Under the pieces are notes generated by a model that was not told where the DNA came from, made no database searches, and worked only from the letters and a program-made list of their open reading frames with translations. 64,000 nucleotides of DNA, taken from positions 1 to 64,000 of the forward strand of contig DBTQ01000001.1 of NCBI GenBank assembly GCA_002307135.1, written 5' to 3'. Positions within the stretch are counted from its first letter, which is position 1. Every line of letters begins with the position of its first letter. The DNA is from Bacteroidetes bacterium UBA1312. GTDB taxonomy: Bacteria; Bacteroidota; Bacteroidia; Chitinophagales; Chitinophagaceae. Made by a program: the position numbers and the translations under genes. Of this stretch, positions 17,174 through 26,185 are shown piece by piece.

Positions 17174-17746
17174 ATGAAATCATTTTTTATAGCAATCTTC
17201 TTGCTTATTTCGGCTTCGATATCGTTTGCTGCTAATCTCACAGCAACAACTATCGCATCCGGCTTTGGTAAAAGTGACGGAAAAATTAACTTGGTGATTA
17301 CAGGTGGTTTTGCTCCATATACGATTACATGGACAGGCCCTTCAGGTTACACAAATAATACGACACATCCGGATTCGCTTGCTCCTGGTACTTATTGTGT
17401 TACTGTTTCGGATTACTATTGTGGAGTAGCAACACTTTGTGTTGTTATTAAAGAAAACCCCAATACATCAGTTGCAGAAATTAGTAATGACAACTGGTCT
17501 GTTTATCCAAGTCCATTTAGCAATAGATTTCATGTTGATTTTGGTACTCGAATAACGGGGCTTGTTCGGCTTCACTTATATGACATGCTTGGCAAATCAG
17601 TATTTGACCAATCTGTAAATACCAATAATCAGAGTGGCTATGACTTTGATCCTATGCAGCCGCTACCTTCTGGTATTTATATTTTAAGTCTGCAAACGCA
17701 AGATGGAATCCGACTTGTTCGTCGATTGTTGTGCAGTGGATATTAA
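17174..17746 (+). CDS. Small secreted T9SS substrate with a SprB-like repeat
   Basis: The 190-residue product has a signal peptide (MKSFFIAIFLLISA to SFAA). A single SprB-like/adhesin repeat follows (GDGKINLVITGGFAPYTITW with a LAPGTYCVTVSDYYCG turn, residues ~38-95). The C-terminal ~80 residues (WSVYPSPFSNRFHVDF, LYDMLGKSVFDQ, LPSGIYILSLQ) form a type A T9SS sorting domain. It should therefore be secreted through the type IX system and attached or released at the cell surface. Four cysteines lie in the repeat region. Function unknown. Confidence 0.85.
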   Translation: MKSFFIAIFLLISASISFAANLTATTIASGFGKSDGKINLVITGGFAPYTITWTGPSGYTNNTTHPDSLAPGTYCVTVSDYYCGVATLCVVIKENPNTSVAEISNDNWSVYPSPFSNRFHVDFGTRITGLVRLHLYDMLGKSVFDQSVNTNNQSGYDFDPMQPLPSGIYILSLQTQDGIRLVRRLLCSGY

Positions 17747-17790
17747 TTTCGTGTATTAAAAAATGCCTTACTCGGTAAGAGTAGATTTTA

Positions 17791-17798
17791 TACCTTTG
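17791..17798 (+). promoter_or_regulatory. -7 box TACCTTTG for the ccmC-ccmD-gdh unit
   Basis: A perfect TAnnTTTG box ends 19 bases before the ATG at 17818. Confidence 0.5.
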
Positions 17799-17817
17799 GC
17801 AAAATTTCGAAATAACG

Positions 17818-18501
17818 ATGCGCCAACTTTGGTGGAAAATACTATCTATATTAATCTTGAGCTATGTACTTATTGCCGGTATTTTGTCGCCGGTGCCGGC
17901 TCGTGAGATACTCAATGAAACGATTCGAAATCTTTATTTTCATGTACCCATGTGGTTTACTATGATTATCCTGTTTTTTGCGTCGGCTGTTTATGCCATT
18001 AAATATTTGAGAAGTAATAAAATACAACACGACATTATTTCTTCTACACTTGCATCTACCGGTATCTTTTTTAGTGTTTTGGGTATGCTTACAGGTATGG
18101 AATGGGCTCAATATACTTGGGGGGCGGCTTGGAGCAATGACCCTAAACAGTTAGGAACGGCTCTGTCCATGCTTTCTTATTTTGCCTATTTAGTATTGCG
18201 TGGAGGAATTAAAGATGAAGATAAACGTGCTAAAATAAGCGCTGTTTATAATATATTCATTTTCGCGTTAATGATACCGCTTATCTTTATTTTACCGCGT
18301 ATGGTAGATTCTTTACACCCAGGCAATGGAGGTAATCCGGCATTTAGTAAATATGACCTTGATAGTCAGATGCGCTTAGTATTTTATCCTGCTGTGATAG
18401 GTTGGATATTATTAGGTTTTTGGATGGCATCATTATTTGCAAGAGTAAGATTGATAAGCCAAGTGGAACAGGAACCTGATTTTGATTTTATGAACCATTA
18501 A
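17818..18501 (+). CDS. ccmC: Cytochrome c biogenesis protein CcmC/CcsA-type heme handling protein
   Basis: A 227-residue inner-membrane protein with about six transmembrane helices, part of heme delivery for cytochrome c maturation. Heme-ligand candidates are H42 (YFHVPMWF) and H167 (DSLHPGN), flanking the tryptophan-rich loop at 100-110 (WGAAWSNDPK), which aligns with the WWD motif; the usual second Trp-Trp/Trp-Asp is here S-N-D. No ccmA/ccmB lies beside it, so other parts of the system are elsewhere. The next gene, 14 bases on, is a ccmD-like gene, which supports the call. Confidence 0.88.
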   Translation: MRQLWWKILSILILSYVLIAGILSPVPAREILNETIRNLYFHVPMWFTMIILFFASAVYAIKYLRSNKIQHDIISSTLASTGIFFSVLGMLTGMEWAQYTWGAAWSNDPKQLGTALSMLSYFAYLVLRGGIKDEDKRAKISAVYNIFIFALMIPLIFILPRMVDSLHPGNGGNPAFSKYDLDSQMRLVFYPAVIGWILLGFWMASLFARVRLISQVEQEPDFDFMNH

Positions 18502-18515
18502 CAAAAAAATAGCCA

Positions 18516-18740
18516 ATGAATCGTTTATCGATAATATGCACCATATTGTTCGTTTTCTTGTTTATTAATGAGTCGCAAGCTCAGGATATGGCAGATACCA
18601 TGAGGAGTAATGGGAAAATATACGTTGTTGTTTTTGTTTTAGCGACTATATTTGCAGGAATTTTTGCATTTCTACTATATTTAGAACGCAAAATTAAAAA
18701 GCTTGAATCAACAACTAACGCTAAAACTAAAAAAAATTAA
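18516..18740 (+). CDS. CcmD-family small membrane protein
   Basis: A 74-residue protein with a cleavable-looking N-terminal hydrophobic segment ending at ESQAQ, then one membrane helix (YVVVFVLATIFAGIFAFLLY, residues ~32-51) followed by a basic tail (LERKIKKLE). That helix plus ERKIKKLE tail is the mark of CcmD-like proteins, which help release holo-CcmE from CcmC in other systems. Its position 14 bases after ccmC agrees. It lies 12 bases before the dehydrogenase gene. Confidence 0.8.
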   Translation: MNRLSIICTILFVFLFINESQAQDMADTMRSNGKIYVVVFVLATIFAGIFAFLLYLERKIKKLESTTNAKTKKN

Positions 18741-18752
18741 ACTTTAAAACTC

Positions 18753-20162
18753 ATGTCAGGAACTTACAGTTTTTTCCAAGGAGTAGAACGCAATTTCGAT
18801 AAAGCGTCTGTCTACACACGATTTGAAAAAGGTATTCTAGAGCAGATCAAAGCGTGCAATTCTGTTTATCGAATGAAATTCCCTGTTCGGATTGGCGACA
18901 ATGTGGAAGTAATAGAGGCATATCGTGTTCAACACTCGCACCACAAGCTACCATGTAAAGGCGGTATTCGTTATAGCATGGACGTAAACCAAGACGAAGT
19001 AATGGCTTTGGCGGCATTGATGACTTATAAATGTGCTATTGTCAATGTTCCATTTGGAGGAGCTAAAGGTGGTATCAAAATTGACCCTAAAAGATACACT
19101 CCATTTGAATTGGAAAAAATCACCCGTCGTTATGCTTCTGAGCTAGTGAAGAAAAACTTTATCGGTGCAGGTATTGACGTCCCTGCTCCTGATTATGGTA
19201 CTGGAGCTCGTGAAATGAGCTGGATTGCAGATACTTTTGCAACGCTGAATCCGGGTGATATCAATGCATTGGGTTGTGTAACTGGTAAACCAGTAAGCCA
19301 AGGTGGTGTTAATGGTCGTACTGAAGCTACAGGTTTGGGTATTTTTTATGGTGTTCGTGAAGTAGTGAATATCGCAGAAGATATGAAAAAACTTGGTCTT
19401 GATCCAGGTATTGAAGGTAAACGTGTTATTGTACAAGGTTTAGGTAATGTTGGTTACCATGCTGCTAAATTCTTCGCAGAAGCAGGAGCAATCATTGTAG
19501 GTCTGGCAGAATACGAAGGCGGTATCTATAGTGAAAAAGGGCTTAATTTAGAAGATGTAGTGGCTCATCGCAAATCTACAGGCTCTATCTTGGGTTTTGC
19601 AGGCGCTACGGATATTAAAAATAGCTTTGACACAATGGAAATGGATTGCGATATCCTTATTCCTGCTGCATTGGAAGCGGTAATCACAGCTGAAAATGCA
19701 CCACGTATCAAAGCAAAAATTATTGGTGAAGGTGCAAATGGACCGTTGACTCCAGATGCAGACATCATTTTAAATGCCAAAGGCGTAATAGTAGTTCCTG
19801 ATATGTATCTAAATGCAGGTGGTGTAACCGTTTCTTATTTTGAATGGTTAAAAAACTTGAGTCACGTACGTTTCGGTCGTTTAGATAAGCGTTTTAGTGA
19901 AAATCAAAATACTTCTATTTTGCAATCATTTGAGAACTTGGTAGGCAAAAAAATAACTGACGTAGAACGTCGACAAATTATGCATGGTCCTGATGAAATT
20001 GATTTAGTTTATTCAGGATTGGAAGATACAATGATTGGTTCTTATCACGAGATTAGAGAATCATTATTGAGCTCTGGAGCGGAAGATTTGCGTACTGCTG
20101 CATTTGTTGTTTCCATCAACAAAGTAGGTGTTGCTTATGAACAATTAGGTATTTTCCCATAG
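18753..20162 (+). CDS. gdhA: Glu/Leu/Phe/Val dehydrogenase family, probable glutamate dehydrogenase
   Basis: Reversible oxidative deamination of glutamate (or a branched/aromatic amino acid) with NAD(P). The substrate region CKGGIRYSMDV (68-78) and MTYKCAIVNVPFGGAKGGI (90-108) contains the catalytic lysines, and VQGLGNVGYHAAKF is the nucleotide-binding loop. The ELFV C-terminal domain follows through KIIGEGANGPLTP. 469 residues, a little longer than typical ~420-450 forms because of the extended insert around EDMKKLGLDPG. It is likely co-transcribed with ccmC-ccmD (12-base gap), a functionally odd pairing. A strong terminator follows. Confidence 0.93.
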   Translation: MSGTYSFFQGVERNFDKASVYTRFEKGILEQIKACNSVYRMKFPVRIGDNVEVIEAYRVQHSHHKLPCKGGIRYSMDVNQDEVMALAALMTYKCAIVNVPFGGAKGGIKIDPKRYTPFELEKITRRYASELVKKNFIGAGIDVPAPDYGTGAREMSWIADTFATLNPGDINALGCVTGKPVSQGGVNGRTEATGLGIFYGVREVVNIAEDMKKLGLDPGIEGKRVIVQGLGNVGYHAAKFFAEAGAIIVGLAEYEGGIYSEKGLNLEDVVAHRKSTGSILGFAGATDIKNSFDTMEMDCDILIPAALEAVITAENAPRIKAKIIGEGANGPLTPDADIILNAKGVIVVPDMYLNAGGVTVSYFEWLKNLSHVRFGRLDKRFSENQNTSILQSFENLVGKKITDVERRQIMHGPDEIDLVYSGLEDTMIGSYHEIRESLLSSGAEDLRTAAFVVSINKVGVAYEQLGIFP

Positions 20163-20189
20163 GGACAAAACCAAGCTTGTTTAAAATAC

Positions 20190-20230
20190 AATCCGCCAAT
20201 TAATCTTGAATTAATTGGCGGATTTTTTTG
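20190..20230 (+). terminator. Rho-independent terminator after the glutamate dehydrogenase gene
   Basis: A perfect 15-bp stem (20190-20204 with 20210-20224, core ATCCGCCAATTAAT) with a five-base loop CTTGA, followed by a run of T to 20229. Confidence 0.92.
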
Positions 20231-20292
20231 TCTTGACCAAAATGAATAATCGAATAATGACTCTTTATCCATCCTATTGCAAAAAACATTTG

Positions 20293-22365
20293 CTATGGTG
20301 TGCTTGTCGGACCAAAAGTAGGTTTTGATTTTCCTTTATTGAATTGGTATCCTATAGACAATTGAACAGATGGGATTTGGTAGAAATCTTTCGATAAATG
20401 TTTCCCTCCATCCGTACCCGAATTATCCCAAAAAGTTTTAGTGATTCTTAAATCTACTTGGAATGCAGGTGTAATTTGATAGCCAAGTCCAAATATATAT
20501 CCAATACCAAATTTTGAATTGAAATCTTGTATGTCTAATTGCTTTGTCATAGTAGTATACAATGGGATGCTACTTTGTATGCCTCCTGATGAACGAGTAC
20601 TTGATGCGGGGTAATATGTACTCACTTCTTCCGCATTAACAGTAAGGTAGTAAGCTAGATTAATACCTGTCATCAGATAAAACTTATTGATGGCATATCT
20701 TAATGTTATAGGTAATTCAAAACTATGTAGTGTAGAGAAATTATAATAATGGTGTGTGGAATCAGTAATCATGGTAAAGTAATTATTTACTCCAACAGTA
20801 CTGTCTTTGTTTACTGTTACGTTCGTATAATCATCGTTTACAGTTTTCCTGTTGCCGCTTCTGTTGAAATATTTCAATTCGCCCATAAGGCTGAGGTGTT
20901 TATTGAAAACGATTTCACCGGTCAGTCCAAGTTGCATACCTGTGAAACTATTCGTTTTAGACAAAGAATAATTTCCTCCTGCAGTTGCGCCAAAGTAAAA
21001 TAACGCATGGCCAATATCATATTTTACATTATTTACGACTTCATTTACTTTATCGGCACTTATAAACGACAGACTGTTTCTCTTTTGTTTCTTTTTATTA
21101 ATGCTTGTTGTTACGCTTTCACTATTGCTGTTATTGTTTTTCTTCGCAGCAGCTAAATTGGGTTCTGTTTTGGTAGTATTATTTGCAGCAGCTAGTATAG
21201 CAGCTTTTTTATTTTCTGCGGCAATTTTTCTAAGTGTACTTCTTCTTTGTTTTCTTGTGCTCGTTGCAGCTGTCGTTTCTTCAGCCAGTGTCTTTGACTG
21301 CTCATTCTTTACAATAGCAGTTTTACCAATGCTAACAGTATCTGTTTTATAAATTGTCTTACGAGGCACACTTTTATTCGTCTCAGTACGCTCTACAACG
21401 GTCAATGTTTTAATACTATCTAATGTTTGTTTTGCAGTAGTTGTCGCAGGTTTATCTATAGTTTTGTTTTTTGCAACAACATTATTTTTTGCATTAGTCT
21501 TATTGTCAAGAGTAACAGAATGTTTTGCCTTGTTTGATTTGTCAACTTTTGTTTTAATTGTGTTGTTACCACTATTTGTGTTATTGGATGACGCAAATAG
21601 TGGCCTTGGTTTCTTGTTTTCTTTAGTAGTGGTGGTATTGTCAGGGGCTGTTATTGCGATGCTATTGTTTGTGTGGTTATTGCTAGTTTGTATTTTATTC
21701 GGCAGCTTCACTTTGTTTTGGTTTAACGACAATGGTTGATTTTTTCTCGAACTATTGCCATTAGCTTGATCACCTTGTTCGTTAATCCGGGCAACATTCT
21801 GCTTGTTGAAGGTATTTTGAGCTGATTTATTTATACTACTATGATTATTTCGTTGTTGAGCTTCCGCACTATTGCTAAATTGTCCTTGATTGCTGCTTTT
21901 TGATATTGTGTTACTAACAGCTAGTGCTGAGCTATTTCGTTTTTGTTTAAGATGTGTAGTAGTTGTAGCTGGCGTAATTTGTTCATTAGCCATATCATTA
22001 ATAGAACTTCCGTTCTCGTCTCTGTTGTCGTTACTATTATTTAATGTATTGGCAGCTGCTACTTTTTGAATGCGCTTAGCGTTTGATAGTTGCTCTTTAT
22101 TAATATTTACTGTATCAATATTTTGATTGTTGTTCTTTAAAGTCATCATTTTATATCCGCCCACACTAAGCAATGCTAATAATAGTGCTGCGCCAATAAA
22201 TGCGAGCGGTTTGCGCAAACGAAACCCCATAGGAACAGCTCTTTCAGGCATTTCCTTGTCTAGCAGATCTTTCATCTTGAGCCAAGCAGCAGGGTCGCGT
22301 CTTTCTTCTTGCTCCCCAAGCTTTTCTCTGACAAAATCGTCTATGTTGATCATATCCTTATTCAT
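20293..22365 (-). CDS. Dual-membrane-spanning anti-sigma-like protein with C-terminal outer-membrane barrel
   Basis: One 690-residue chain with three regions. Residues 1-51 are charged and cytoplasmic-looking (FVREKLGEQEERRDPAAW, as in anti-sigma N-termini next to ECF sigma genes). Residues ~52-71 form one membrane helix (PLAFIGAALLLALLSVGG). Residues ~75-445 are a disordered Asn/Thr/Lys/Ser-rich linker. Residues ~450-690 are an outer-membrane barrel (FYFGATAGGNYSLS, LGLTGEIVFNKHLSLMGELKYF, terminal strand VQLSIGYQF). Such a chain could cross inner membrane, periplasm and outer membrane. It follows the sigma gene by 13 bases. The layout matches the Dma (dual membrane-spanning anti-sigma) class described in Bacteroides thetaiotaomicron; identity as an anti-sigma is inferred. 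Confidence 0.82.
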   Translation of the reverse strand: MNKDMINIDDFVREKLGEQEERRDPAAWLKMKDLLDKEMPERAVPMGFRLRKPLAFIGAALLLALLSVGGYKMMTLKNNNQNIDTVNINKEQLSNAKRIQKVAAANTLNNSNDNRDENGSSINDMANEQITPATTTTHLKQKRNSSALAVSNTISKSSNQGQFSNSAEAQQRNNHSSINKSAQNTFNKQNVARINEQGDQANGNSSRKNQPLSLNQNKVKLPNKIQTSNNHTNNSIAITAPDNTTTTKENKKPRPLFASSNNTNSGNNTIKTKVDKSNKAKHSVTLDNKTNAKNNVVAKNKTIDKPATTTAKQTLDSIKTLTVVERTETNKSVPRKTIYKTDTVSIGKTAIVKNEQSKTLAEETTAATSTRKQRRSTLRKIAAENKKAAILAAANNTTKTEPNLAAAKKNNNSNSESVTTSINKKKQKRNSLSFISADKVNEVVNNVKYDIGHALFYFGATAGGNYSLSKTNSFTGMQLGLTGEIVFNKHLSLMGELKYFNRSGNRKTVNDDYTNVTVNKDSTVGVNNYFTMITDSTHHYYNFSTLHSFELPITLRYAINKFYLMTGINLAYYLTVNAEEVSTYYPASSTRSSGGIQSSIPLYTTMTKQLDIQDFNSKFGIGYIFGLGYQITPAFQVDLRITKTFWDNSGTDGGKHLSKDFYQIPSVQLSIGYQFNKGKSKPTFGPTSTP

Positions 22366-22378
22366 GTAGGATAACGGT

Positions 22379-23065
22379 TTATTGAGTGATATTTAATTGT
22401 AATCGTTCAATCTTTTCTTTCAATATGCGTCTGCCTTCCGACAAATGCCATTTGGATGTCCCTTCACTCATGCCAAGTAACTCTGCTATCTCTTTGTGTT
22501 GCAATCCATCCATAACACTCAGGTTAAATACTGTTTTTGTTGTTTGTGGTAATGTATTTACCAATTGTAACAACTGGTCATAATACATTCGATCGCCATG
22601 ATCCTTTCGTATATATTCTTCTTTCTCAACTAAAACTACTTTGTCATTATATCGTTCATGCTCTTTCAAATAATCAAGTGCTGCCCGTAAAATTATTTTT
22701 CTCAACCAACCCTCGAAAGAACCTTGGAACGAGAATCGATCGATTTTTCTAAAAACTTTCAAAAATCCATTGTTTACCGCATCTTCAGCCAACGAATGAT
22801 CGTTTAAGTATCTATATGCTACTAACATCATACGCGGCTGAAACAGCCCATATAATTTCTCCTGTGCGCTACGTTCATTACGCACACAACCGGCGATAAT
22901 GTCTTGAAGATCAGCAGGATTAGCAGTTTCAGAGTATGAAGTTGCAATAGGCAATGAGTGTATTGGTTTAAAATCACACAATAATAAGACGCGCTTTTGT
23001 GGAAAAAGGTTGGGTAAAATGTGTATTGCAACATTTATTAACAACTGATTAACTGTTCGTGCCAA
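22379..23065 (-). CDS. ECF-type RNA polymerase sigma-70 factor
   Basis: Sigma region 2 is seen around FQPRMMLVAYRYLNDHSLAEDAVNNGFLKVFRKI with the downstream SFEGWLRKIILRAALDYLK, and region 4 around TLPQTTKTVFNLSVMDGLQHKEIAELLGMSEGTSKWHLSEGRR (helix-turn-helix). That is the ECF layout without region 3. 228 residues when started at the TTG 23065; the first ~45 residues match nothing in the family, and a later TTG (at LPIATS) could be the real start. It is the first gene of a two-gene operon with the envelope-spanning anti-sigma-like protein. Confidence 0.92.
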   Translation of the reverse strand: MARTVNQLLINVAIHILPNLFPQKRVLLLCDFKPIHSLPIATSYSETANPADLQDIIAGCVRNERSAQEKLYGLFQPRMMLVAYRYLNDHSLAEDAVNNGFLKVFRKIDRFSFQGSFEGWLRKIILRAALDYLKEHERYNDKVVLVEKEEYIRKDHGDRMYYDQLLQLVNTLPQTTKTVFNLSVMDGLQHKEIAELLGMSEGTSKWHLSEGRRILKEKIERLQLNITQ

Positions 23066-23088
23066 CCATATTTAAATCCATCAAACAA

Positions 23089-23096
23089 CAAATGTA
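23089..23096 (-). promoter_or_regulatory. -7 box (TACATTTG on minus) for the sigma/anti-sigma operon
   Basis: CAAATGTA on plus reads TACATTTG on minus, a perfect TAnnTTTG box 24 bases before the possible TTG start at 23065. Confidence 0.45.
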
Positions 23097-23161
23097 TTGA
23101 TTTCAATTCGCATTACATAATGTATTTTATTTTATATGAAAGTGCCTTGTTACAGTAATAA

Positions 23162-25096
23162 TTAAAACGTTAACCCTAAACCAAGTCCCCAATTATGTTG
23201 AGGCATGGGACGCAAATTGACCACCTCATATTTTTCATTCCAAATATTATTGCATTGCAAAGAACACATCAGTACTTTTTTTCGCAAAGAGTAACTGTAG
23301 GCAATGTGTAGATTCCCAGTTTGATATGGGGCAATATATTGAGACTCATCTGTAGTTGTAAATCTATAACCGGTATAAGTGTGATTATAGTTGATGTAGA
23401 TTTTTTTGTAACCCAATCCTATATTCCCCTGCCCATTATAACGTGGAGTGTAAGGTATTTGTTTACCTATACTGCCGTCATTGGGTATATCGCTGGCACG
23501 AGTGGTCGCTAAAATAAATGATGTATTGATTCCTAAATGAAATTGCCATCGCCCGGTTTGCCAAACAAGATTATTAATAGATTCGATACCTCTACTCTGC
23601 ACTTGAGCAATATTATGGGGTGTCCAAATAGAACCCCCAAACCAGAGTATCCAGTCGTTAATCAGCCGATTAAAGGCACTGAGGTCATGGTTGAGTTCTA
23701 AATGCTTTGCTATATTTAATTTTAAATGGTAGCCTGCATCCTCATTCCAGCCCTGTTCTGGTTTTAAGTTAATATTCCCTCCTGGTTTGTAGTACCATTC
23801 ATTGAGTGTAGGTGCTCTATAACTGCGTTGTACATTGGCTCTGAGTTCTAAAAAAGAACACAATTGATAAGACGCATTCAAGCCAGGTAATAGTATTACC
23901 TGCGTATTTATTTTTTCAAACCTTGAGCTAATTGATATTTGCAATCTTTCTTGCAGCGCTTGATATTTATAAGCGACCGCAAGAGCTATTTTGTTTTGGT
24001 ACCTAGTTGCGCTATCTCCATCTGGTTTAGTCCAGGAAATATTTATTGGCAGGAACAAGAGTAATTGATGATGTTGATTGAGCACTTTCTTCCAGCCGAC
24101 CTCTTGATAATATTGATAACTGACATTAATTGATGACAGTGAAATTTGTGAATCGGAATAATGTGTCTTGTCCTGTATGAATGCCGTTTTTATATAGTAA
24201 TGTTCTGTGGTGTTTTTTTGCTTTTGCCAATGCAGTAATAGTCTTAATGATTCATCTTTTTGTTGCTTGTTGGATGATACTTCGAAGAGTGCTGGAGGTA
24301 TTTGTCGATTATAGTATTGGTACCATCCGGCAATATTTAAACTTGTAGAATTGTTGATTTTATAAGTACTATTTAGCAATGTATTCACGCCACTTAAATA
24401 TGCATTGGCCATTTTCTGTTCTTTCCCATTTAGGTCGGTATAATCAAAATTGTTTTGAGCCGACTGGCTCATTATTCGGGCGTTTATTTGCCAACGTTTA
24501 CTAGAATAATTTGATTGTAAAGAGAGTTTATAACTAGCAAAACTGCCTATTTCGGTAGCGATTTTATTTGAAAATTTATGTAGGCTATCAAAGCTGGGGC
24601 TGGCATTCTCTAATAGCAGTGCACCACCAACATTACCACTGCCAAGTAATGCAGATGAACTGCCATACACGACATTTATTTTATCGAAAGAATTGACATT
24701 TAGTAACGATATATCCGTCATTCCTAATGCTGCATTATTAAGAGGAATGCCATTCCAGTAAACTTGTGATTGTGCGGAAGACGCTCCTCTAAAATTGAGT
24801 GTGGCTATACTGTTGATGCCATAAGACTTTATGAATACAGGAACTTGCTGCGCCAATAGGTTTGCTAAATTTTGCAACGTATATTGTTGCATCAGTGTTG
24901 AATCTATACTCAGCACTTTCATGCCCGGAGCAAACGTTTTAATCTTTTCGTCGTTTGTTTCAATATGTTTTTTTCGTTTGTATTTTACTTCCTGAAGTAT
25001 CTTGTCTTGAGCTTGTGTTGAGCAAAACGAAAATAGCATCGTTAATGTCAATGCTATTTTGAAAAATGAATAAAATATGTTGTTCGAAAAAAACAA
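23162..25096 (-). CDS. btuB: TonB-dependent outer-membrane receptor, BtuB-like cobalamin transporter
   Basis: A 644-residue TonB-dependent receptor: signal peptide ending CSTQAQ, plug domain at ~55-165 (LQNLANLLAQQVPVFIKSYG, LNFRGASSAQSQVYWNGIPL, YGSSSALLGSGNVGGALLLE), then a 22-strand-type barrel ending in the aromatic HNWGLGLGLTF. It lacks the N-terminal carboxypeptidase-like domain of SusC proteins, as BtuB-type receptors do. It is the last gene of an operon behind a cobalamin riboswitch and next to a BtuG-like protein, so B12 or a related corrinoid is the probable cargo. The start is a TTG 6 bases after the upstream stop; a later Met would break the signal peptide. Confidence 0.88.
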   Translation of the reverse strand: MFFSNNIFYSFFKIALTLTMLFSFCSTQAQDKILQEVKYKRKKHIETNDEKIKTFAPGMKVLSIDSTLMQQYTLQNLANLLAQQVPVFIKSYGINSIATLNFRGASSAQSQVYWNGIPLNNAALGMTDISLLNVNSFDKINVVYGSSSALLGSGNVGGALLLENASPSFDSLHKFSNKIATEIGSFASYKLSLQSNYSSKRWQINARIMSQSAQNNFDYTDLNGKEQKMANAYLSGVNTLLNSTYKINNSTSLNIAGWYQYYNRQIPPALFEVSSNKQQKDESLRLLLHWQKQKNTTEHYYIKTAFIQDKTHYSDSQISLSSINVSYQYYQEVGWKKVLNQHHQLLLFLPINISWTKPDGDSATRYQNKIALAVAYKYQALQERLQISISSRFEKINTQVILLPGLNASYQLCSFLELRANVQRSYRAPTLNEWYYKPGGNINLKPEQGWNEDAGYHLKLNIAKHLELNHDLSAFNRLINDWILWFGGSIWTPHNIAQVQSRGIESINNLVWQTGRWQFHLGINTSFILATTRASDIPNDGSIGKQIPYTPRYNGQGNIGLGYKKIYINYNHTYTGYRFTTTDESQYIAPYQTGNLHIAYSYSLRKKVLMCSLQCNNIWNEKYEVVNLRPMPQHNWGLGLGLTF

Positions 25097-25102
25097 GACT
25101 TA

Positions 25103-26185
25103 TCAATTGAAGTAAAAATGACCTGGACCTAAACCTACATTAAAATTATGTAATAATACTCCTCCTGTATTGTATATCGACACGGTGCCATTTTGTATAA
25201 ATCCTTTAGGATCGCCAACATAGATGTTGCCACTATTGGGCTCTATACCTAAGGCCCAATAATATTGATTGACAGAGCACCCAATCAATGCAGATCCAGG
25301 TAGGGATATATCATCATAACGCATTCTGTAGATACCATTATTAATTGATCCGCCGGCATAATTTACTTCAATAAAGTAAAGTGTATCACCAGTAGCATTG
25401 AACATCGGTTTTATTGCTTCAACCTTTGGCGCAAAAGAATATGTTTTTAAAAGACTTTTTGTTGAAATGTCCAATCTATTGAACGTTGTGGTTTTCCCTT
25501 TGGCTGCGTTACCCGCTAATACCCATAATTTCCCTTCTCTATCTTTGCTTATCTCTTGTGGAGCCGTACCTCCAATCGTAATACTATCAATAATTGTATC
25601 GGTATTTGTATCTATTTTATAGAGTTTATTGCATGCAGTATCCCAGTTGCAGATATAAGCAAATCCATCTGCAATTATCATCCCTTCAGGATTTTGATAA
25701 GGCATACTAATTTGTTTTTCTACTGTATAATTGATTGTATTAATTACGAATACTTTGTTGCTAAATAAACTAGAAACATAGGCTTTGTTATTGCTAACAG
25801 GTAAGATGTATCGCGGTTTGGATAGATTAATTGTATTGATTTGCAGCCAGTTTTGTGGATTTAAAATGATAATCTTATCAGAGTTATTGATGCAGAAAAA
25901 ATATTGGTTGTTGATCTTCGTTATGCTTTGGAAAACATCTCCTAATGTTTGTCCGTTTGCTGATTGGTATACATCATTATAAATACTATCTTTTAGTGGA
26001 AAATAAACACTTAAAGAACCATTGCCGTTACCTAAGCTACCTTCACATGCAACCAATACTTTTACAGAACTGTCGTTAGGAACAGGATGGTTGTTTTGGG
26101 GTATATTGTCTTTTTTACATGCTCCCAAAAATGAAATAATGCAAAGCAAAAAAACGATTACAATTTTGATATTTTTCCTATCCAT
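25103..26185 (-). CDS. btuG: BtuG-like surface lipoprotein, beta-propeller (DUF5074/YncE-like)
   Basis: The 360-residue product starts with a lipoprotein signal (SFLGAC, lipid cysteine C23) and continues as repeats of a YncE-type propeller (SLSVYFPLKDS, KIIILNPQNWLQINTI, KVFVINTINYTVEKQISM, KLYKIDTNTDTIIDSITIGG, GNIYVGDPKGFIQNGTVSIYN). In gut Bacteroides, BtuG lipoproteins of this kind cap BtuB and bind B12 extremely tightly. Location between the riboswitch and the BtuB-like gene supports that role. Its start overlaps the 3' end of the T9SS gene by 28 bases, a sign of translational coupling. Confidence 0.85.
   Translation of the reverse strand: MDRKNIKIVIVFLLCIISFLGACKKDNIPQNNHPVPNDSSVKVLVACEGSLGNGNGSLSVYFPLKDSIYNDVYQSANGQTLGDVFQSITKINNQYFFCINNSDKIIILNPQNWLQINTINLSKPRYILPVSNNKAYVSSLFSNKVFVINTINYTVEKQISMPYQNPEGMIIADGFAYICNWDTACNKLYKIDTNTDTIIDSITIGGTAPQEISKDREGKLWVLAGNAAKGKTTTFNRLDISTKSLLKTYSFAPKVEAIKPMFNATGDTLYFIEVNYAGGSINNGIYRMRYDDISLPGSALIGCSVNQYYWALGIEPNSGNIYVGDPKGFIQNGTVSIYNTGGVLLHNFNVGLGPGHFYFN

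Noticed and set aside
21101..21739. Long hydrophobic-looking frames on the plus strand opposite the anti-sigma-like gene
   Set aside because: They are antisense to the Asn/Thr/Lys-rich linker; the Val/Leu/Phe-rich composition is only the complement of that low-complexity coding.
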